From Psychrobacter sp. (GTDB lineage Bacteria; Pseudomonadota; Gammaproteobacteria; Pseudomonadales; Moraxellaceae): a DNA stretch of 48,529 nt. The first letter of the stretch is position 1. Every line of letters starts with the position of its first letter. The stretch spans positions 1-48,529 of the forward strand of contig NZ_JAGLBC010000004.1 in assembly GCF_018260395.1 (NCBI RefSeq), given 5' to 3'. A program made the translations under genes and the position numbers. Below, piece by piece: positions 19,690 to 28,557 of this stretch. The notes beneath the pieces are model-generated. The model was not told the origin of the DNA and made no database searches. It saw only the letters and a program-made list of their open reading frames with translations.

Positions 19690-21792
19690 CTACTGTTGCT
19701 CAACGCCTTTCATGGTTAGCTTAATACGACCACGGTTATCAACGTCTTGTACCAATACATTAATTTCTTGACCTTCCGTTAAATGATCAGAAACGTTTTC
19801 TACACGCTCATCTGAGATTTGCGAGATATGCACCAAACCGTCTGTACCTGGAAGTACAGTAACGAAAGCACCGAAGTCTACAACACGAGCTACCAAGCCT
19901 TTGTATACTTTACCTACTTCAACTTCAGCGGTAAGCGCTTCGATTTGTCGAATCGCCTCTTTTGTAGCTGCTTTGTTTTCACCAAAAATACGAATAGTAC
20001 CATTATCATCAATATCGATAACTGCACCAGTATCTTCCGTTAATTGACGGATAGTTGCACCACCTTTACCGATAACATCACGTATTTTGTCTGAATTGAT
20101 TTCCATTACCGCATAGTTAGGGGCATGAGCGTTAATTTCAGTACGACTAGTTGGTAAAACTTCATTCATCGCATTTAAGATATGGATACGGCCTGCATGA
20201 GCCTGTTCAAGAGCTTTTTCCATAATATCGGCAGTAATGCCTTCAATTTTGATATCCATCTGTAAAGCTGTGATACCATCTTTAGTACCCGCTACTTTAA
20301 AGTCCATATCACCTAAATGATCTTCGTCACCTAAGATATCAGACAGTACAGCAAAACGTTCACCTTCTTTAACCAGACCCATTGCAATACCAGCAACAGG
20401 GGCTTTCATGGGTACACCAGCATCCATTAATGCAAGACTTGCACCACAAACTGAAGCCATCGATGATGACCCATTTGATTCTGTAATTTCAGACACCACA
20501 CGGATCACATATGGGAAGCGGTCACTATCTGGTAGCATGGCTTGTACGCCACGGCGAGCTAAGCGGCCATGACCAATTTCACGACGCTTAGGCACCCCTT
20601 CACGACCCGTCTCACCTACAGAGAAGTGTGGGAAGTTGTAATGCAACATGAAATGATCTTGAATAGTGCCTGCTAATGAATCTATTAAGTTTACGTCACG
20701 TGAATTACCTAATGTCGTGGTAACTAACGCCTGCGTCTCACCACGGGTAAATAGCGCTGAACCATGCGTGTAAGGTAAAACACCTACTTGGATATCTAGT
20801 GCACGAACTGTGTCTAAGTCACGACCATCAATACGTGGCTTGCCTGAAAGAATGGCATCACGAACGGTACGATACTTAAGATCATCATAGATCTCTTTGA
20901 TTTGCGATTCTTTTTGCGCAAACTCTTCGCTTTCAGGATCACCAGCAAGCGCTTCAATAGCCGCAGCTTTAATTTCATCTAGCTTTATATAACGCTCTTG
21001 CTTATCACTGATAGCATATGCTTGTGCTACTTGAGCGCCAAACTGGCTCGTCAATTTATCTTTTAACTCAGCATTTAACTCAGGAGCCACAAACTGCTGC
21101 TTTTCAGTACCCACGGCTTTGGCAAGTTCAGCAATGTTATCAATTACGATTTGCTGTTGCTCATGACCATATAATACAGCACCTAACATCTGGTCTTCAG
21201 ACAGTTCAGCGGCTTCTGATTCAACCATTAGCACTGCAGATTTAGTGCCCGCTACTATAAGATCTAAATCACTAGACTTAAGCTCTTCAATAGAAGGGTT
21301 TAGAACATATTCACCATTAATAAAACCAACGCGAGCACCGCCAACAGGACCGTTAAAGGGCGCATCTGAGATAGCCAACGCCGCTGAAGCACCAATCATA
21401 GCCGCAATATCTGCATATTGTTTTTTATCACTAGACACTACAGTGGCTGTGATTTGAATCTCGTTTACATAACCTTCAGGAAATAAAGGGCGAATTGGAC
21501 GGTCGATTAAGCGTGACGTTAAGGTTTCAAACTCAGTAGCACGTCCTTCACGCTTGCCATAAGCACCAGGAATTTTACCTGCTGCATACATTTTTTCTTG
21601 ATAGTTAACAGTAAGCGGAAAAAAGTTTTGACCTTCTTTTGCTTCTTTTTTAACCACAACAGCAACCAACACTGAAACACCGCCCATATGCACAAGCACT
21701 GAGTTAGCTTGTCGAGCGATACGACCTGTTTCAATAACTACTTGCTGATTGCCGTATTGAAATTCACGAGAAATGGTATTAAACATTGACAT
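19690..21792 (-). CDS. pnp: Polyribonucleotide nucleotidyltransferase (PNPase)
   Basis: PNPase degrades RNA phosphorolytically from the 3' end and is a core part of the RNA degradosome. The protein has two RNase PH-like domains, the second with [20 protein letters not shown] and [18 protein letters not shown] sequences that carry the metal-binding aspartates. A KH domain ([20 protein letters not shown]) and a C-terminal S1 domain ([19 protein letters not shown]) follow. At 700 residues it is the usual length. An AGGAAAA ribosome-binding site precedes the ATG; a second ATG at codon 3 is also possible. It lies downstream of rpsO on the same strand, with a long hairpin in the 418-bp gap that may be the site of autoregulation. 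Confidence 0.98.
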   Translation of the reverse strand: MSMFNTISREFQYGNQQVVIETGRIARQANSVLVHMGGVSVLVAVVVKKEAKEGQNFFPLTVNYQEKMYAAGKIPGAYGKREGRATEFETLTSRLIDRPIRPLFPEGYVNEIQITATVVSSDKKQYADIAAMIGASAALAISDAPFNGPVGGARVGFINGEYVLNPSIEELKSSDLDLIVAGTKSAVLMVESEAAELSEDQMLGAVLYGHEQQQIVIDNIAELAKAVGTEKQQFVAPELNAELKDKLTSQFGAQVAQAYAISDKQERYIKLDEIKAAAIEALAGDPESEEFAQKESQIKEIYDDLKYRTVRDAILSGKPRIDGRDLDTVRALDIQVGVLPYTHGSALFTRGETQALVTTTLGNSRDVNLIDSLAGTIQDHFMLHYNFPHFSVGETGREGVPKRREIGHGRLARRGVQAMLPDSDRFPYVIRVVSEITESNGSSSMASVCGASLALMDAGVPMKAPVAGIAMGLVKEGERFAVLSDILGDEDHLGDMDFKVAGTKDGITALQMDIKIEGITADIMEKALEQAHAGRIHILNAMNEVLPTSRTEINAHAPNYAVMEINSDKIRDVIGKGGATIRQLTEDTGAVIDIDDNGTIRIFGENKAATKEAIRQIEALTAEVEVGKVYKGLVARVVDFGAFVTVLPGTDGLVHISQISDERVENVSDHLTEGQEINVLVQDVDNRGRIKLTMKGVEQQ

Positions 21793-21837
21793 TAAGTTTT
21801 CCTATTTTTTATAAATTAGTTATATAAAGGGGTAACA

Positions 21838-21971
21838 CATCTATTGAGACTTACTTTAGCCTCTAACGTTTGACTGCTTCTAAGCGCAATTAAAATATGC
21901 CTCTGATTTAGAGACGATAACTTTAGCCAAACAAGACAAACGTTAGAAGCTCATTATCCTCAAATAGATGT
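21838..21971 (-). promoter_or_regulatory. Long hairpin in the pnp leader, candidate RNase III site
   Basis: An outer stem pairs CATCTATTGAG (21838-21848) with CTCAAATAGATG (21959-21970, one bulged base). An inner perfect 11-bp stem pairs TCTAACGTTTG (21862-21872) with CAAACGTTAGA (21937-21947), and a small hairpin sits in the terminal loop region. In E. coli, RNase III cuts such a leader hairpin and PNPase then represses its own mRNA. The structure is seen here; the function is inferred from position. Confidence 0.6.
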
Positions 21972-22089
21972 CCTCTTATTTTACAGGGATTTGCCATACT
22001 TGACCAATAAAAGTCTGTAGACAATCTGAATGGTTAATCTTGAAATTAAAACCCAAATTTGAGATTTCTAAAGATAAAACTTTAGATAC

Positions 22090-22117
22090 AAAAAACGGCG
22101 TGAAATATTCACACCGT
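22090..22117 (-). terminator. Terminator downstream of rpsO
   Basis: On the minus strand ACGGTGTGAA pairs with TTCACGCCGT (10 bp, one G-U) around a 3-nt loop and runs into six T residues. It lies about 95 bp after the rpsO stop and before the pnp leader hairpin. Confidence 0.8.
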
Positions 22118-22210
22118 CTTTTTTTATCTAAGGCATGAGCGTTTTAATTTAACTTTTAAGATCAATCCCATAATTACTTATAAAGATTGAATTTTAGTAT
22201 AAAGTTAAAA

Positions 22211-22477
22211 TTAACGACGCAGGCCTAATTCGTTGATTAGTGAAGCATAACGAGCTAGGTCTTTACCTTTTAGGTAATCAAGAAGCTTACGACGTTGGTT
22301 AACCATACGGATTAAACCACGACGGCTATGATGATCACCTTTATGCTCTTTGAAGTGACCTTGTAAATCATTGATACGTGCACTTAATAAAGCAATTTGT
22401 ACTTCAGGTGAACCAGTATCACCAGGCGCACGTTGATATTGAGCAATAATTTGTTCGCGATCGGTATTCGTTAGCAT
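22211..22477 (-). CDS. rpsO: 30S ribosomal protein S15
   Basis: S15 binds 16S rRNA early in assembly of the platform of the small subunit. The 88-residue protein shows the family sequence, including [25 protein letters not shown] and [20 protein letters not shown]. The start at 22477 is chosen because [10 protein letters not shown] matches family N-termini and AGGAGA sits at the right distance upstream; a longer frame upstream from 22528 is not needed. As in E. coli it precedes pnp, though here a terminator separates them. A possible -10 box lies about 100 bp upstream, giving a leader of some 90 nt. Confidence 0.97.
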   Translation of the reverse strand: MLTNTDREQIIAQYQRAPGDTGSPEVQIALLSARINDLQGHFKEHKGDHHSRRGLIRMVNQRRKLLDYLKGKDLARYASLINELGLRR

Positions 22478-22576
22478 GACTTTCTCCTGCAATGCATTGA
22501 TAATGTAAGTCAGTTTTATTGGGGACATCCCTGCATTACTAGAGATGACCTAAAAAAATGACTAAGTAAGCCTATT

Positions 22577-22582
22577 ATTATA
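22577..22582 (-). promoter_or_regulatory. Possible -10 element for rpsO
   Basis: A perfect TATAAT on the minus strand about 100 bp before the rpsO ATG, just after a terminator hairpin. No good -35 box at standard spacing is visible. Confidence 0.35.
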
Positions 22583-22584
22583 AC

Positions 22585-22612
22585 AAAAAAACTACTCAAA
22601 AGTGAGTAGTTT
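22585..22612 (-). terminator. Terminator after the pfpI and small-ORF genes
   Basis: Arms AAACTACTCA and TGAGTAGTTT (10 bp perfect) with a 4-nt loop; on the minus strand a run of T follows. It lies about 140 bp past the stop of the 52-residue ORF. Confidence 0.75.
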
Positions 22613-22753
22613 TTATAAATAGCTTTTTTTAAACTGCTTTTAATTTGAATATATGTCTATAAATGAATGCTATATAAACGATAGCTATTTAAGTAATAAC
22701 AGCAATATCAATTTTATTAATTTTCGTTTTAGACATAAAATTCATAATCTTGA

Positions 22754-22912
22754 CTATTTTTTCTTCGGTTTGTCATCTTCAGTAGCATGACGTCCTAAAG
22801 CATCATCATCTAAAGTAGCGGTGGTGGCTTCGGCCAAACTTTCAGGTTCTTGCTCATTATCTAAAGCTTTTTCGATGCTATCCGCTTCTTGGTTTAATTC
22901 ATTATTACTCAT
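22754..22912 (-). CDS. Small acidic hypothetical protein (52 aa)
   Basis: This short ORF encodes 52 residues beginning MSNNELNQEADSIEKAL and ending in a basic DDKPKKK tail. Most of it is acidic and polar (many Glu, Asp and Ala), with no hydrophobic segment, no cysteine and a strong disorder appearance. A GGAG ribosome-binding site lies 7 nt before the ATG, which is better than chance and supports translation. It begins 60 bp after the pfpI stop on the same strand, and a terminator lies downstream, so the two genes are probably one transcription unit. I do not recognise the family. It could be a stress-related or regulatory small protein, but the sequence does not show that. Confidence 0.65.
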   Translation of the reverse strand: MSNNELNQEADSIEKALDNEQEPESLAEATTATLDDDALGRHATEDDKPKKK

Positions 22913-22972
22913 AACAATCTCCATAAATTATTTAATTTGTATCAAATTTAACTTACATTTAAACATCAATTT

Positions 22973-23500
22973 TTAGATTAATGCCTCATCAATAGCCGCT
23001 GCAAATGCTGGAATATCGTCTGGATTTCGAGAAGTAATAATATTACCGTGTTGTTGGACTTTTTTATCTACAAACGTACCACCTGCATTTTCAATATCCG
23101 TTTGAAGGCTAGGATAAGCGGTTAAAGTTTTACCTTTAACCAAGCCGGTGTTGATCAACAGCCATGGCGCATGGCAAATCGCTGCCACTAGTTTACCGTT
23201 ATTATAAAAGCTTTTGACGAAATCTTGAGCAGCCTTGTCTATACGAATAGTATCTGCGTTTACCGTTCCCCCCGGTAACACTACCGCATCATAATCCTCT
23301 GGATTGGCTTCTTTCAAAAACAAATCTGCAGTAAAGGTATCTGCTTTATCTACATCGCTTTTCATACCTTGAACTTGCTTTTGATCATTAGTGGTAATCA
23401 ATACAGTTTGATGACCTTTGTCTATTAGTAGTTGATCTACTTCTGCATACTCTGCTTGTTCAAAATATGAACTTAATAAGAAAGCAATTTTTTTACTCAT
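22973..23500 (-). CDS. DJ-1/PfpI family protein (putative deglycase or protease-like)
   Basis: The 175-residue protein has the class I glutamine amidotransferase-like fold of the DJ-1/PfpI family. The nucleophile elbow is AAICHAPWLL with Cys109 and adjacent His110. A conserved acidic residue falls in SSYFEQAEY near the N-terminus, and VVLPGGTVNADTIR is a family signature. Members such as YhbO protect proteins and nucleotides from glycation or act in stress survival; the exact substrate here cannot be read from sequence. The ribosome-binding site is GGAG. The gene lies between truB and rpsO, which are adjacent in E. coli, so it appears to be inserted into that order. It is probably co-transcribed with the small acidic ORF downstream. 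Confidence 0.92.
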   Translation of the reverse strand: MSKKIAFLLSSYFEQAEYAEVDQLLIDKGHQTVLITTNDQKQVQGMKSDVDKADTFTADLFLKEANPEDYDAVVLPGGTVNADTIRIDKAAQDFVKSFYNNGKLVAAICHAPWLLINTGLVKGKTLTAYPSLQTDIENAGGTFVDKKVQQHGNIITSRNPDDIPAFAAAIDEALI

Positions 23501-23903
23501 GATAAAACACTCCGTTTGCTATGAATACATTAGATATTTCAACGAGTTATAGTGTGTTATTTTATTCTTATTAATATTTATAGTGGTTATGATTTAATAG
23601 TGCTTCTTATTATTTGGATTCAAAACTGTATTGATTTATATAGTTATAATTAATTATAAAACTAACTCATTATAATTATTTTGCAAGCTTCACAAATGTT
23701 AAATGAGCTTCTTGAAATTGTTAAGTAGTTATTTTTATTTTAGCAAAATTCACTTCGCTAAATGCGCATTCACTAAGTACAAAAGTTAGGTTACAAGCTT
23801 AGCTATAACTGTAAAAGATACTAGATGCAATTAAATGTATGAATTTGTGAAATTTGTACGCTCTGAGTAACTTTTTTCCATAATTTTTCTTTAATAATAG
23901 TCA

Positions 23904-23938
23904 TAAAAAATCCATATCATTCAATATGATATGGATTT
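23904..23938 (-). terminator. Terminator of the nusA-infB-rbfA-truB block
   Basis: A 13-bp perfect stem (AAATCCATATCAT with ATGATATGGATTT) with a 5-nt loop; on the minus strand it is followed by six T residues. It lies about 165 bp past truB, beyond the tandem repeats. Confidence 0.8.
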
Positions 23939-24002
23939 GATTAGTTTTGAACGTTATTTTAAATACTTTATAATGGATAGATCTAAATCGTTAATAGTCC
24001 AA

Positions 24003-24082
24003 TAGTTTAGACTTCATAGTTTAGACTTCATAGTTTAGACTTCATAGTTTAGACTTCATAGTTTAGACTTCATAGTTTAGAC
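24003..24082. repeat. 14-bp tandem repeat, five perfect copies plus a partial
   Basis: The unit TAGTTTAGACTTCA is repeated exactly at 24003, 24017, 24031, 24045 and 24059, with the first 10 bp of a sixth copy at 24073. The array ends 20 bp from the truB stop codon and lies in its 3' untranslated region. Confidence 0.97.
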
Positions 24083-24102
24083 TAGATATTTTAGATTACA
24101 GC

Positions 24103-25131
24103 TTAGCGCTGAATCATTTTTTTAGGTTGCAAGCGGCCATTTAATTCCAATTCACCCAACCCCAAGAAATCACCTTCTGTGGTAATTATTTTAATATCGC
24201 AGCTCTGTTGAGCGTTTAAATCTTTGTCAATTGTCTTGTCTGCGCCACTTAGATACTCTACTAATTCATCACTAAGCTGCTCTTTAACATTTAGACGTTG
24301 ACCCATCATCAGACGTTGACGCTGATTCTCAAAGACTGTCAGTGCAGGCAAGCCAGTAACACAAGCATCAATAGGTTGTAGCTGAGCTAAGCGTTGCTCA
24401 TGCGTAAGGCGTTCAAGCTCATTCAAGCTTATGGCTTCAGCTATTAAAAAGTGACCTACTTGAGTACGGCGTAAAGAATTTAGATGACCTAAGGTATGTA
24501 AAGCTAAGGCAATATCCTCTCCCAATACTCTGACATAAGTGCCTTTTGTACAAGTAACATTGAGCAGTAATTCATCTTTTAAAGCTGTCAACTGCAAAGA
24601 CATCTCTTTGATAGTAATGGGACGAGCTTCACGCTCTACTTCGATACCGGCACGAGCATATTCATATAGCTTCTTACCTTCTTTTTTAAGAGCAGAATAC
24701 ATAGGCGGTGTCTGTTTGATATTGCCTAAAAACTGTGCAGTTATCTGTTTTAAGTCCTCAATAGATATATTTGGGATTTCTTGTTCAGCAATACTCTGTC
24801 CATCAGCGTCGCCTGTATCAGTCTGGACCCCTAACTTAATAGTGGCCTGATACGATTTATCGGCATCAAGTTGATAATGGCTAAACTTCGTGGCTTCACC
24901 AAGACAGACCGGTAGTAATCCTGTGGCCATTGGATCAAGGGTTCCTGTATGACCGGCCTTTTTACTATCGTGAAGCGGTGATTTAAGTAGATACTTTACT
25001 TTAGAGACCACTTGCTGAGAGGTCAAACCCTTGGGTTTATCAATTAAAATGACGCCTGAGACTTTGCTCTTTTGTCCCATAATAGATAAGGCAGCAGGCT
25101 GATTTGAATCAGTGTTAATATCATTGGTCAT
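24103..25131 (-). CDS. truB: tRNA pseudouridine(55) synthase TruB
   Basis: TruB makes pseudouridine 55 in the T-loop of tRNAs. The catalytic motif HTGTLDPMATGLLPVCLGEATKF is clear, with the catalytic Asp66 in the GTLDP sequence; YSALKKEGKKLYEYAR and CTKGTYVRVLGEDIA are further family signatures. At 342 residues it is slightly longer than E. coli TruB (314). The start is uncertain: the first ATG (25131) follows directly after a 13-bp tandem repeat and has no ribosome-binding site, while a second ATG at 25080 would begin MGQKSKVSGVILIDKPKG, closer to family N-termini, but also lacks one. It lies 89 bp after rbfA on the same strand. Confidence 0.95.
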   Translation of the reverse strand: MTNDINTDSNQPAALSIMGQKSKVSGVILIDKPKGLTSQQVVSKVKYLLKSPLHDSKKAGHTGTLDPMATGLLPVCLGEATKFSHYQLDADKSYQATIKLGVQTDTGDADGQSIAEQEIPNISIEDLKQITAQFLGNIKQTPPMYSALKKEGKKLYEYARAGIEVEREARPITIKEMSLQLTALKDELLLNVTCTKGTYVRVLGEDIALALHTLGHLNSLRRTQVGHFLIAEAISLNELERLTHEQRLAQLQPIDACVTGLPALTVFENQRQRLMMGQRLNVKEQLSDELVEYLSGADKTIDKDLNAQQSCDIKIITTEGDFLGLGELELNGRLQPKKMIQR

Positions 25132-25132
25132 T

Positions 25133-25184
25133 GGTATCTACTTATGCTATCTACTTATGGTATCTTTTTATGGTATCTACTGAT
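25133..25184. repeat. 13-bp tandem repeat, four copies, directly upstream of truB
   Basis: Units related to GGTATCTACTTAT start at 25133, 25146, 25159 and 25172; they differ by one to three bases. The array fills most of the space between the rbfA stop and the truB start codon. Confidence 0.9.
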
Positions 25185-25220
25185 TTAGGTTATACAAAAA
25201 CATCAGTCTAAGCCAATTTA

Positions 25221-25640
25221 TTAAAGCGTAGCATCATCGCCACCTGAAGTATTGTCATTGTCTTCTGTCTGCTCAGTTTTGGTAACTGCTTTATTAATTA
25301 AGTCCATCATATAGTTACCACGTGCCGTTATTTCATCGTAATGAAATCTTAAACGAGGCGTAGTACGTGTCTTAAGGCTATGGCTTAATTCAGTACGTAA
25401 AAATCCAGCGGCTTTATTAAGCACCTCCAAACTGGCTTCATGACTGTGTTTGCTCATTGCATCATTTAGTTCTGGTTCCATCACAGTGACATAAATATCA
25501 GCATAGCCCAAATCTGAGCTTACCTTAACACTAGAGATGGTCACAAAACCTGTCAAACGGGGATCATTAATTGCATCACGAATTAAAACAGCAAGTTCAC
25601 GCTGAATTTGATCACCCAAGCGTTGTAAACGTTGGTTCAT
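25221..25640 (-). CDS. rbfA: Ribosome-binding factor A
   Basis: RbfA is a KH-type factor that binds the immature 30S subunit and helps 16S rRNA 5'-end maturation, also needed in cold adaptation. The N-terminus MNQRLQRLGDQIQRELAVLIRD and the central RLTGFVTISSVKVSSDLGYADIYVTV match the family, as does LRTELSHSLKTRTTPRLRFHYDE. The 139-residue length is usual, with an acidic disordered tail. An AGGACA ribosome-binding site precedes the ATG. It lies between infB and truB in the standard order, but a terminator-like hairpin separates it from infB. Confidence 0.96.
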   Translation of the reverse strand: MNQRLQRLGDQIQRELAVLIRDAINDPRLTGFVTISSVKVSSDLGYADIYVTVMEPELNDAMSKHSHEASLEVLNKAAGFLRTELSHSLKTRTTPRLRFHYDEITARGNYMMDLINKAVTKTEQTEDNDNTSGGDDATL

Positions 25641-25769
25641 GGTTATGTCCTTTTAATGGCATTATTACGATAAGCGTTAGGGCCATAATTCGTACAGCTT
25701 CCGACAACAGTGACTGAAGTCAACTTAACTCATAATAAACCATATTAAAATTGCAATAAATCTACTAAT

Positions 25770-25804
25770 AAAAAAGACCTAACAGGATGACCTGATAGGT
25801 CTTT
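25770..25804 (-). terminator. Terminator-like hairpin between infB and rbfA
   Basis: Outer arms AAAGACCT and AGGTCTTT and inner arms CAGG and CCTG, separated by a small internal loop, with a 4-nt terminal loop. On the minus strand it is followed by six T residues. It lies about 20 bp past the infB stop. Confidence 0.7.
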
Positions 25805-25822
25805 GATAACTACTTTGAATAA

Positions 25823-28540
25823 TTAGATGGTGCGCTGAATCTCTTGAATCTCAAAGACTTCAATCTTATCACCCACTTCAACATCATAACCGCGAACAGC
25901 AAGACCACATTCCATACCAGATCTTACTTCGTTAACATCATCTTTATAGCGACGTAGTGACTGAAGCTGACCAGTAAAGACCACTTTATCATCACGTAAT
26001 ACGCGGATAGACTTGTTACGATAGATTGTGCCTTCAACCACCATACAACCGGCAGCTGCACCAAATTTACTCGAGCGGAACACATCACGTACTTCAGCAA
26101 TACCCAAGATTTTCTCACGATGTTCTGGAGACAGCATACCACTCATGGCCGCTTTCACATCGTCGATTAGACCATAAATAACGCTATAGTAGCGAATGTC
26201 GATATCCGCTTCATCTGCTTTACGTTTTGCAGCATTGTCTGCACGAACGTTAAAGCCTAATAATACCGCTTCGCTTGACTCAGCAAGCGTTACATCTGAC
26301 TCAACGATAGGGCCTACACCTGAGCTGATGACTTTTACTTTCACCTCATCAGTAGACAACTCATTTAAGGCAGACAGTAACGCTTCTAAAGTACCACGTA
26401 CGTCTGTCTTCAAGATGATGTTTAAGAAGGACAAGTCGTCTTGACCCATTTGCTCAAACATACTTTCAAGGCGCATCTTGTTTTGACGCTCAAGTTGTTG
26501 CTCACGCTCACGATTGGCACGGAACTCAGCAACTTCACGGGCCTTTTTCTCATCAGAAACGACTAAGAACTCACTACCTGCAGCAGGCGTATCTGGTAAA
26601 CCTAGAATCTCAACTGGAATAGAAGGACCGGCTGATTTAACACGTTGACCAGTCTCATCTGTCATCGCACGAACTTTACCGTAGTATTCACCAGCTAGTA
26701 CCAAGTCACCTTGATTCAAAGTACCTTTCTTAACCAATATGCTGGCTACCGCACCACGGCCTTTTTCAAGACGAGATTCAATAACTACCCCTTGAGCGGC
26801 GCCTTCCGTTGGTGCTTGCAACTCCATAAGCTCAGCTTGTAGGCTAATAAGCTCTAATAGCTCATCGATACCTTCGCCGGTCTTAGCAGAGATCTTCGCC
26901 ATAGGAACATCACCGCCCCATGCTTCAGTGACCACTTCTTTTGTGGTTAATTCGTTTAGCACACGGTCAGGATCAGCTGAACTCTTATCGATCTTATTGA
27001 TAGCCACAATGATTGGCGTACCCGAAGCACGAGCATGATCAATAGCTTCTTCTGTTTGTGGCATCATACCATCATCAGCAGCTACCACTAAAATAACGAT
27101 ATCTGTCGCTTGAGCACCACGTGAACGCATGGCAGTAAATGCAGCGTGACCTGGCGTATCTAGGAAAGTAATCACACCTCGATCTGTTTTAACGTGATAA
27201 GCGCCAATATGCTGAGTAATACCGCCCGCTTCACCTGTTGCGACTTTGGTTTCACGAATTTTATCAAGAAGTGAGGTCTTACCATGGTCAACGTGACCCA
27301 TAATAGTAACAACAGGAGGACGTGTCTGGATGTTACTGCTACGCTCTTCTACTGCTACTTGTAAGTCGTCTTCAACTTTGGTATCGCTAACTGGAATTGG
27401 GTTGTGACCCATCTCTTCTACGATTAAACTGGCTGTCGCTTGATCAATCTCTTCATCAGCGCCAACAATCTCACCCATTTTCATCAGCAACTTAGTGACT
27501 TCACGGGCTTTAACAGCCATACGTTGGGCCAGATCAGACACAACAATGTGCTCACCAATCTCAACATCATGAACAATCTTTTCAACAGGCTTCTCAAACT
27601 TATGTTGAGAAGATTGAGAGGATTTTAGGCCTTGCTTACGATTGCGAATTTCACGTTCTTCTTGACCTTTACGACGGCGGCCACGAGTAGCTGTGCTTGA
27701 AGATCCACGTTTAATCTCACGACGCTCTTTTTCGAATGACTCTTCTAAAGCTTCACCTACTAGACCTTCTGCTAATGGCTCATCTTTACGAACTTCAGCT
27801 ACCGGCTCTTTATCACTATATTTACCAGCCATTTTGCGCATTTGCTCAAGCGTTTTTTGCTGAGCTTCTTCAGCTTGCTTGCGGCGTGTTTCAGCTTCGA
27901 TTTGACGCAGGCGTTCTTCTTCTGCTTCACGTGCCACGCGGGCTTTACGTTCCGCTTCTGTTTCAACTTTTGGTTTGGTTGTAGCAGATTTCTTCTTAGG
28001 GGCTTCTTTAACAGGGGCAGAAACTTTACTGCCTTTTTTAACCACCACGGTAGACACTTCATCTTTTTTGTCATCAGATGAACTACCACCGCCTAAGTTA
28101 GCACGCATAGCGGCCAAGGTAGCGGCTTGACGTTGTTCAGCTTCTTTCTTCGCTAACTCACGTTTTTTGGCTTCTTCTTCTGCGCGTTGTTTCGCTTCAG
28201 CAGCCACTTTTTCACGGGCAGCAATTTCTTCAGCCAATTTATTTGGATCAGGCTTTTCAAATACTTTTTTCTTACGAACTTCGACATTTACACTTTTTGA
28301 CTTACCTGAAGAACCTGTTACACGAGCAGTACTAGTCGTTTTAGATTTTAGGCTAATACGACGTTTTTCTTTTTGTCCGTGTGATTGCTTCAGGAAAGCT
28401 ACTAGCTGCTCTTGCTCAAGCTCGGTGACCAGGTCATCCTCGCCACGAGCAGGCAGCCCAGCATCGGTCAGTTGCTTTTGTACTGCACTGACTGATTTGC
28501 TTACCATGTCTGCTAATTCTTTGACGGTCTTATCTGCCAT
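25823..28540 (-). CDS. infB: Translation initiation factor IF-2
   Basis: IF-2 is the GTPase that delivers initiator tRNA to the 30S subunit and promotes subunit joining. Domains in order: an N-terminal IF2_N-like region at about 1-52, a long charged, Lys/Glu/Ala-rich helical linker (about 95-290), a second IF2_N region around 317-380, and the G domain with GHVDHGKT (415-422), DTPGH (461-465) and NKID (515-518). The C-terminal domains that bind fMet-tRNA follow to residue 905. The length is typical of gammaproteobacterial full-length IF-2. It starts 17 bp after nusA stops, so the two are tightly coupled. Confidence 0.98.
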   Translation of the reverse strand: MADKTVKELADMVSKSVSAVQKQLTDAGLPARGEDDLVTELEQEQLVAFLKQSHGQKEKRRISLKSKTTSTARVTGSSGKSKSVNVEVRKKKVFEKPDPNKLAEEIAAREKVAAEAKQRAEEEAKKRELAKKEAEQRQAATLAAMRANLGGGSSSDDKKDEVSTVVVKKGSKVSAPVKEAPKKKSATTKPKVETEAERKARVAREAEEERLRQIEAETRRKQAEEAQQKTLEQMRKMAGKYSDKEPVAEVRKDEPLAEGLVGEALEESFEKERREIKRGSSSTATRGRRRKGQEEREIRNRKQGLKSSQSSQHKFEKPVEKIVHDVEIGEHIVVSDLAQRMAVKAREVTKLLMKMGEIVGADEEIDQATASLIVEEMGHNPIPVSDTKVEDDLQVAVEERSSNIQTRPPVVTIMGHVDHGKTSLLDKIRETKVATGEAGGITQHIGAYHVKTDRGVITFLDTPGHAAFTAMRSRGAQATDIVILVVAADDGMMPQTEEAIDHARASGTPIIVAINKIDKSSADPDRVLNELTTKEVVTEAWGGDVPMAKISAKTGEGIDELLELISLQAELMELQAPTEGAAQGVVIESRLEKGRGAVASILVKKGTLNQGDLVLAGEYYGKVRAMTDETGQRVKSAGPSIPVEILGLPDTPAAGSEFLVVSDEKKAREVAEFRANREREQQLERQNKMRLESMFEQMGQDDLSFLNIILKTDVRGTLEALLSALNELSTDEVKVKVISSGVGPIVESDVTLAESSEAVLLGFNVRADNAAKRKADEADIDIRYYSVIYGLIDDVKAAMSGMLSPEHREKILGIAEVRDVFRSSKFGAAAGCMVVEGTIYRNKSIRVLRDDKVVFTGQLQSLRRYKDDVNEVRSGMECGLAVRGYDVEVGDKIEVFEIQEIQRTI

Positions 28541-28557
28541 TTATAGTCACCTATTTA

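Larger units (their letters stand above)
23501..24102. other. Intergenic region between truB and pfpI
   Basis: About 600 bp of AT-rich DNA. It holds the 14-bp tandem repeat array next to truB, the truB terminator hairpin, and then some 400 bp with no recognisable gene that must include the pfpI promoter. Confidence 0.5.

Noticed and set aside
24003..24082. CRISPR array
   Set aside because: The 14-bp units are contiguous with no spacers, and no cas genes are present.
27736..28089. Open frames on both strands inside infB
   Set aside because: They are shadows of the Lys/Glu/Ala-rich linker of IF-2 and have no ribosome-binding sites or recognisable domains.
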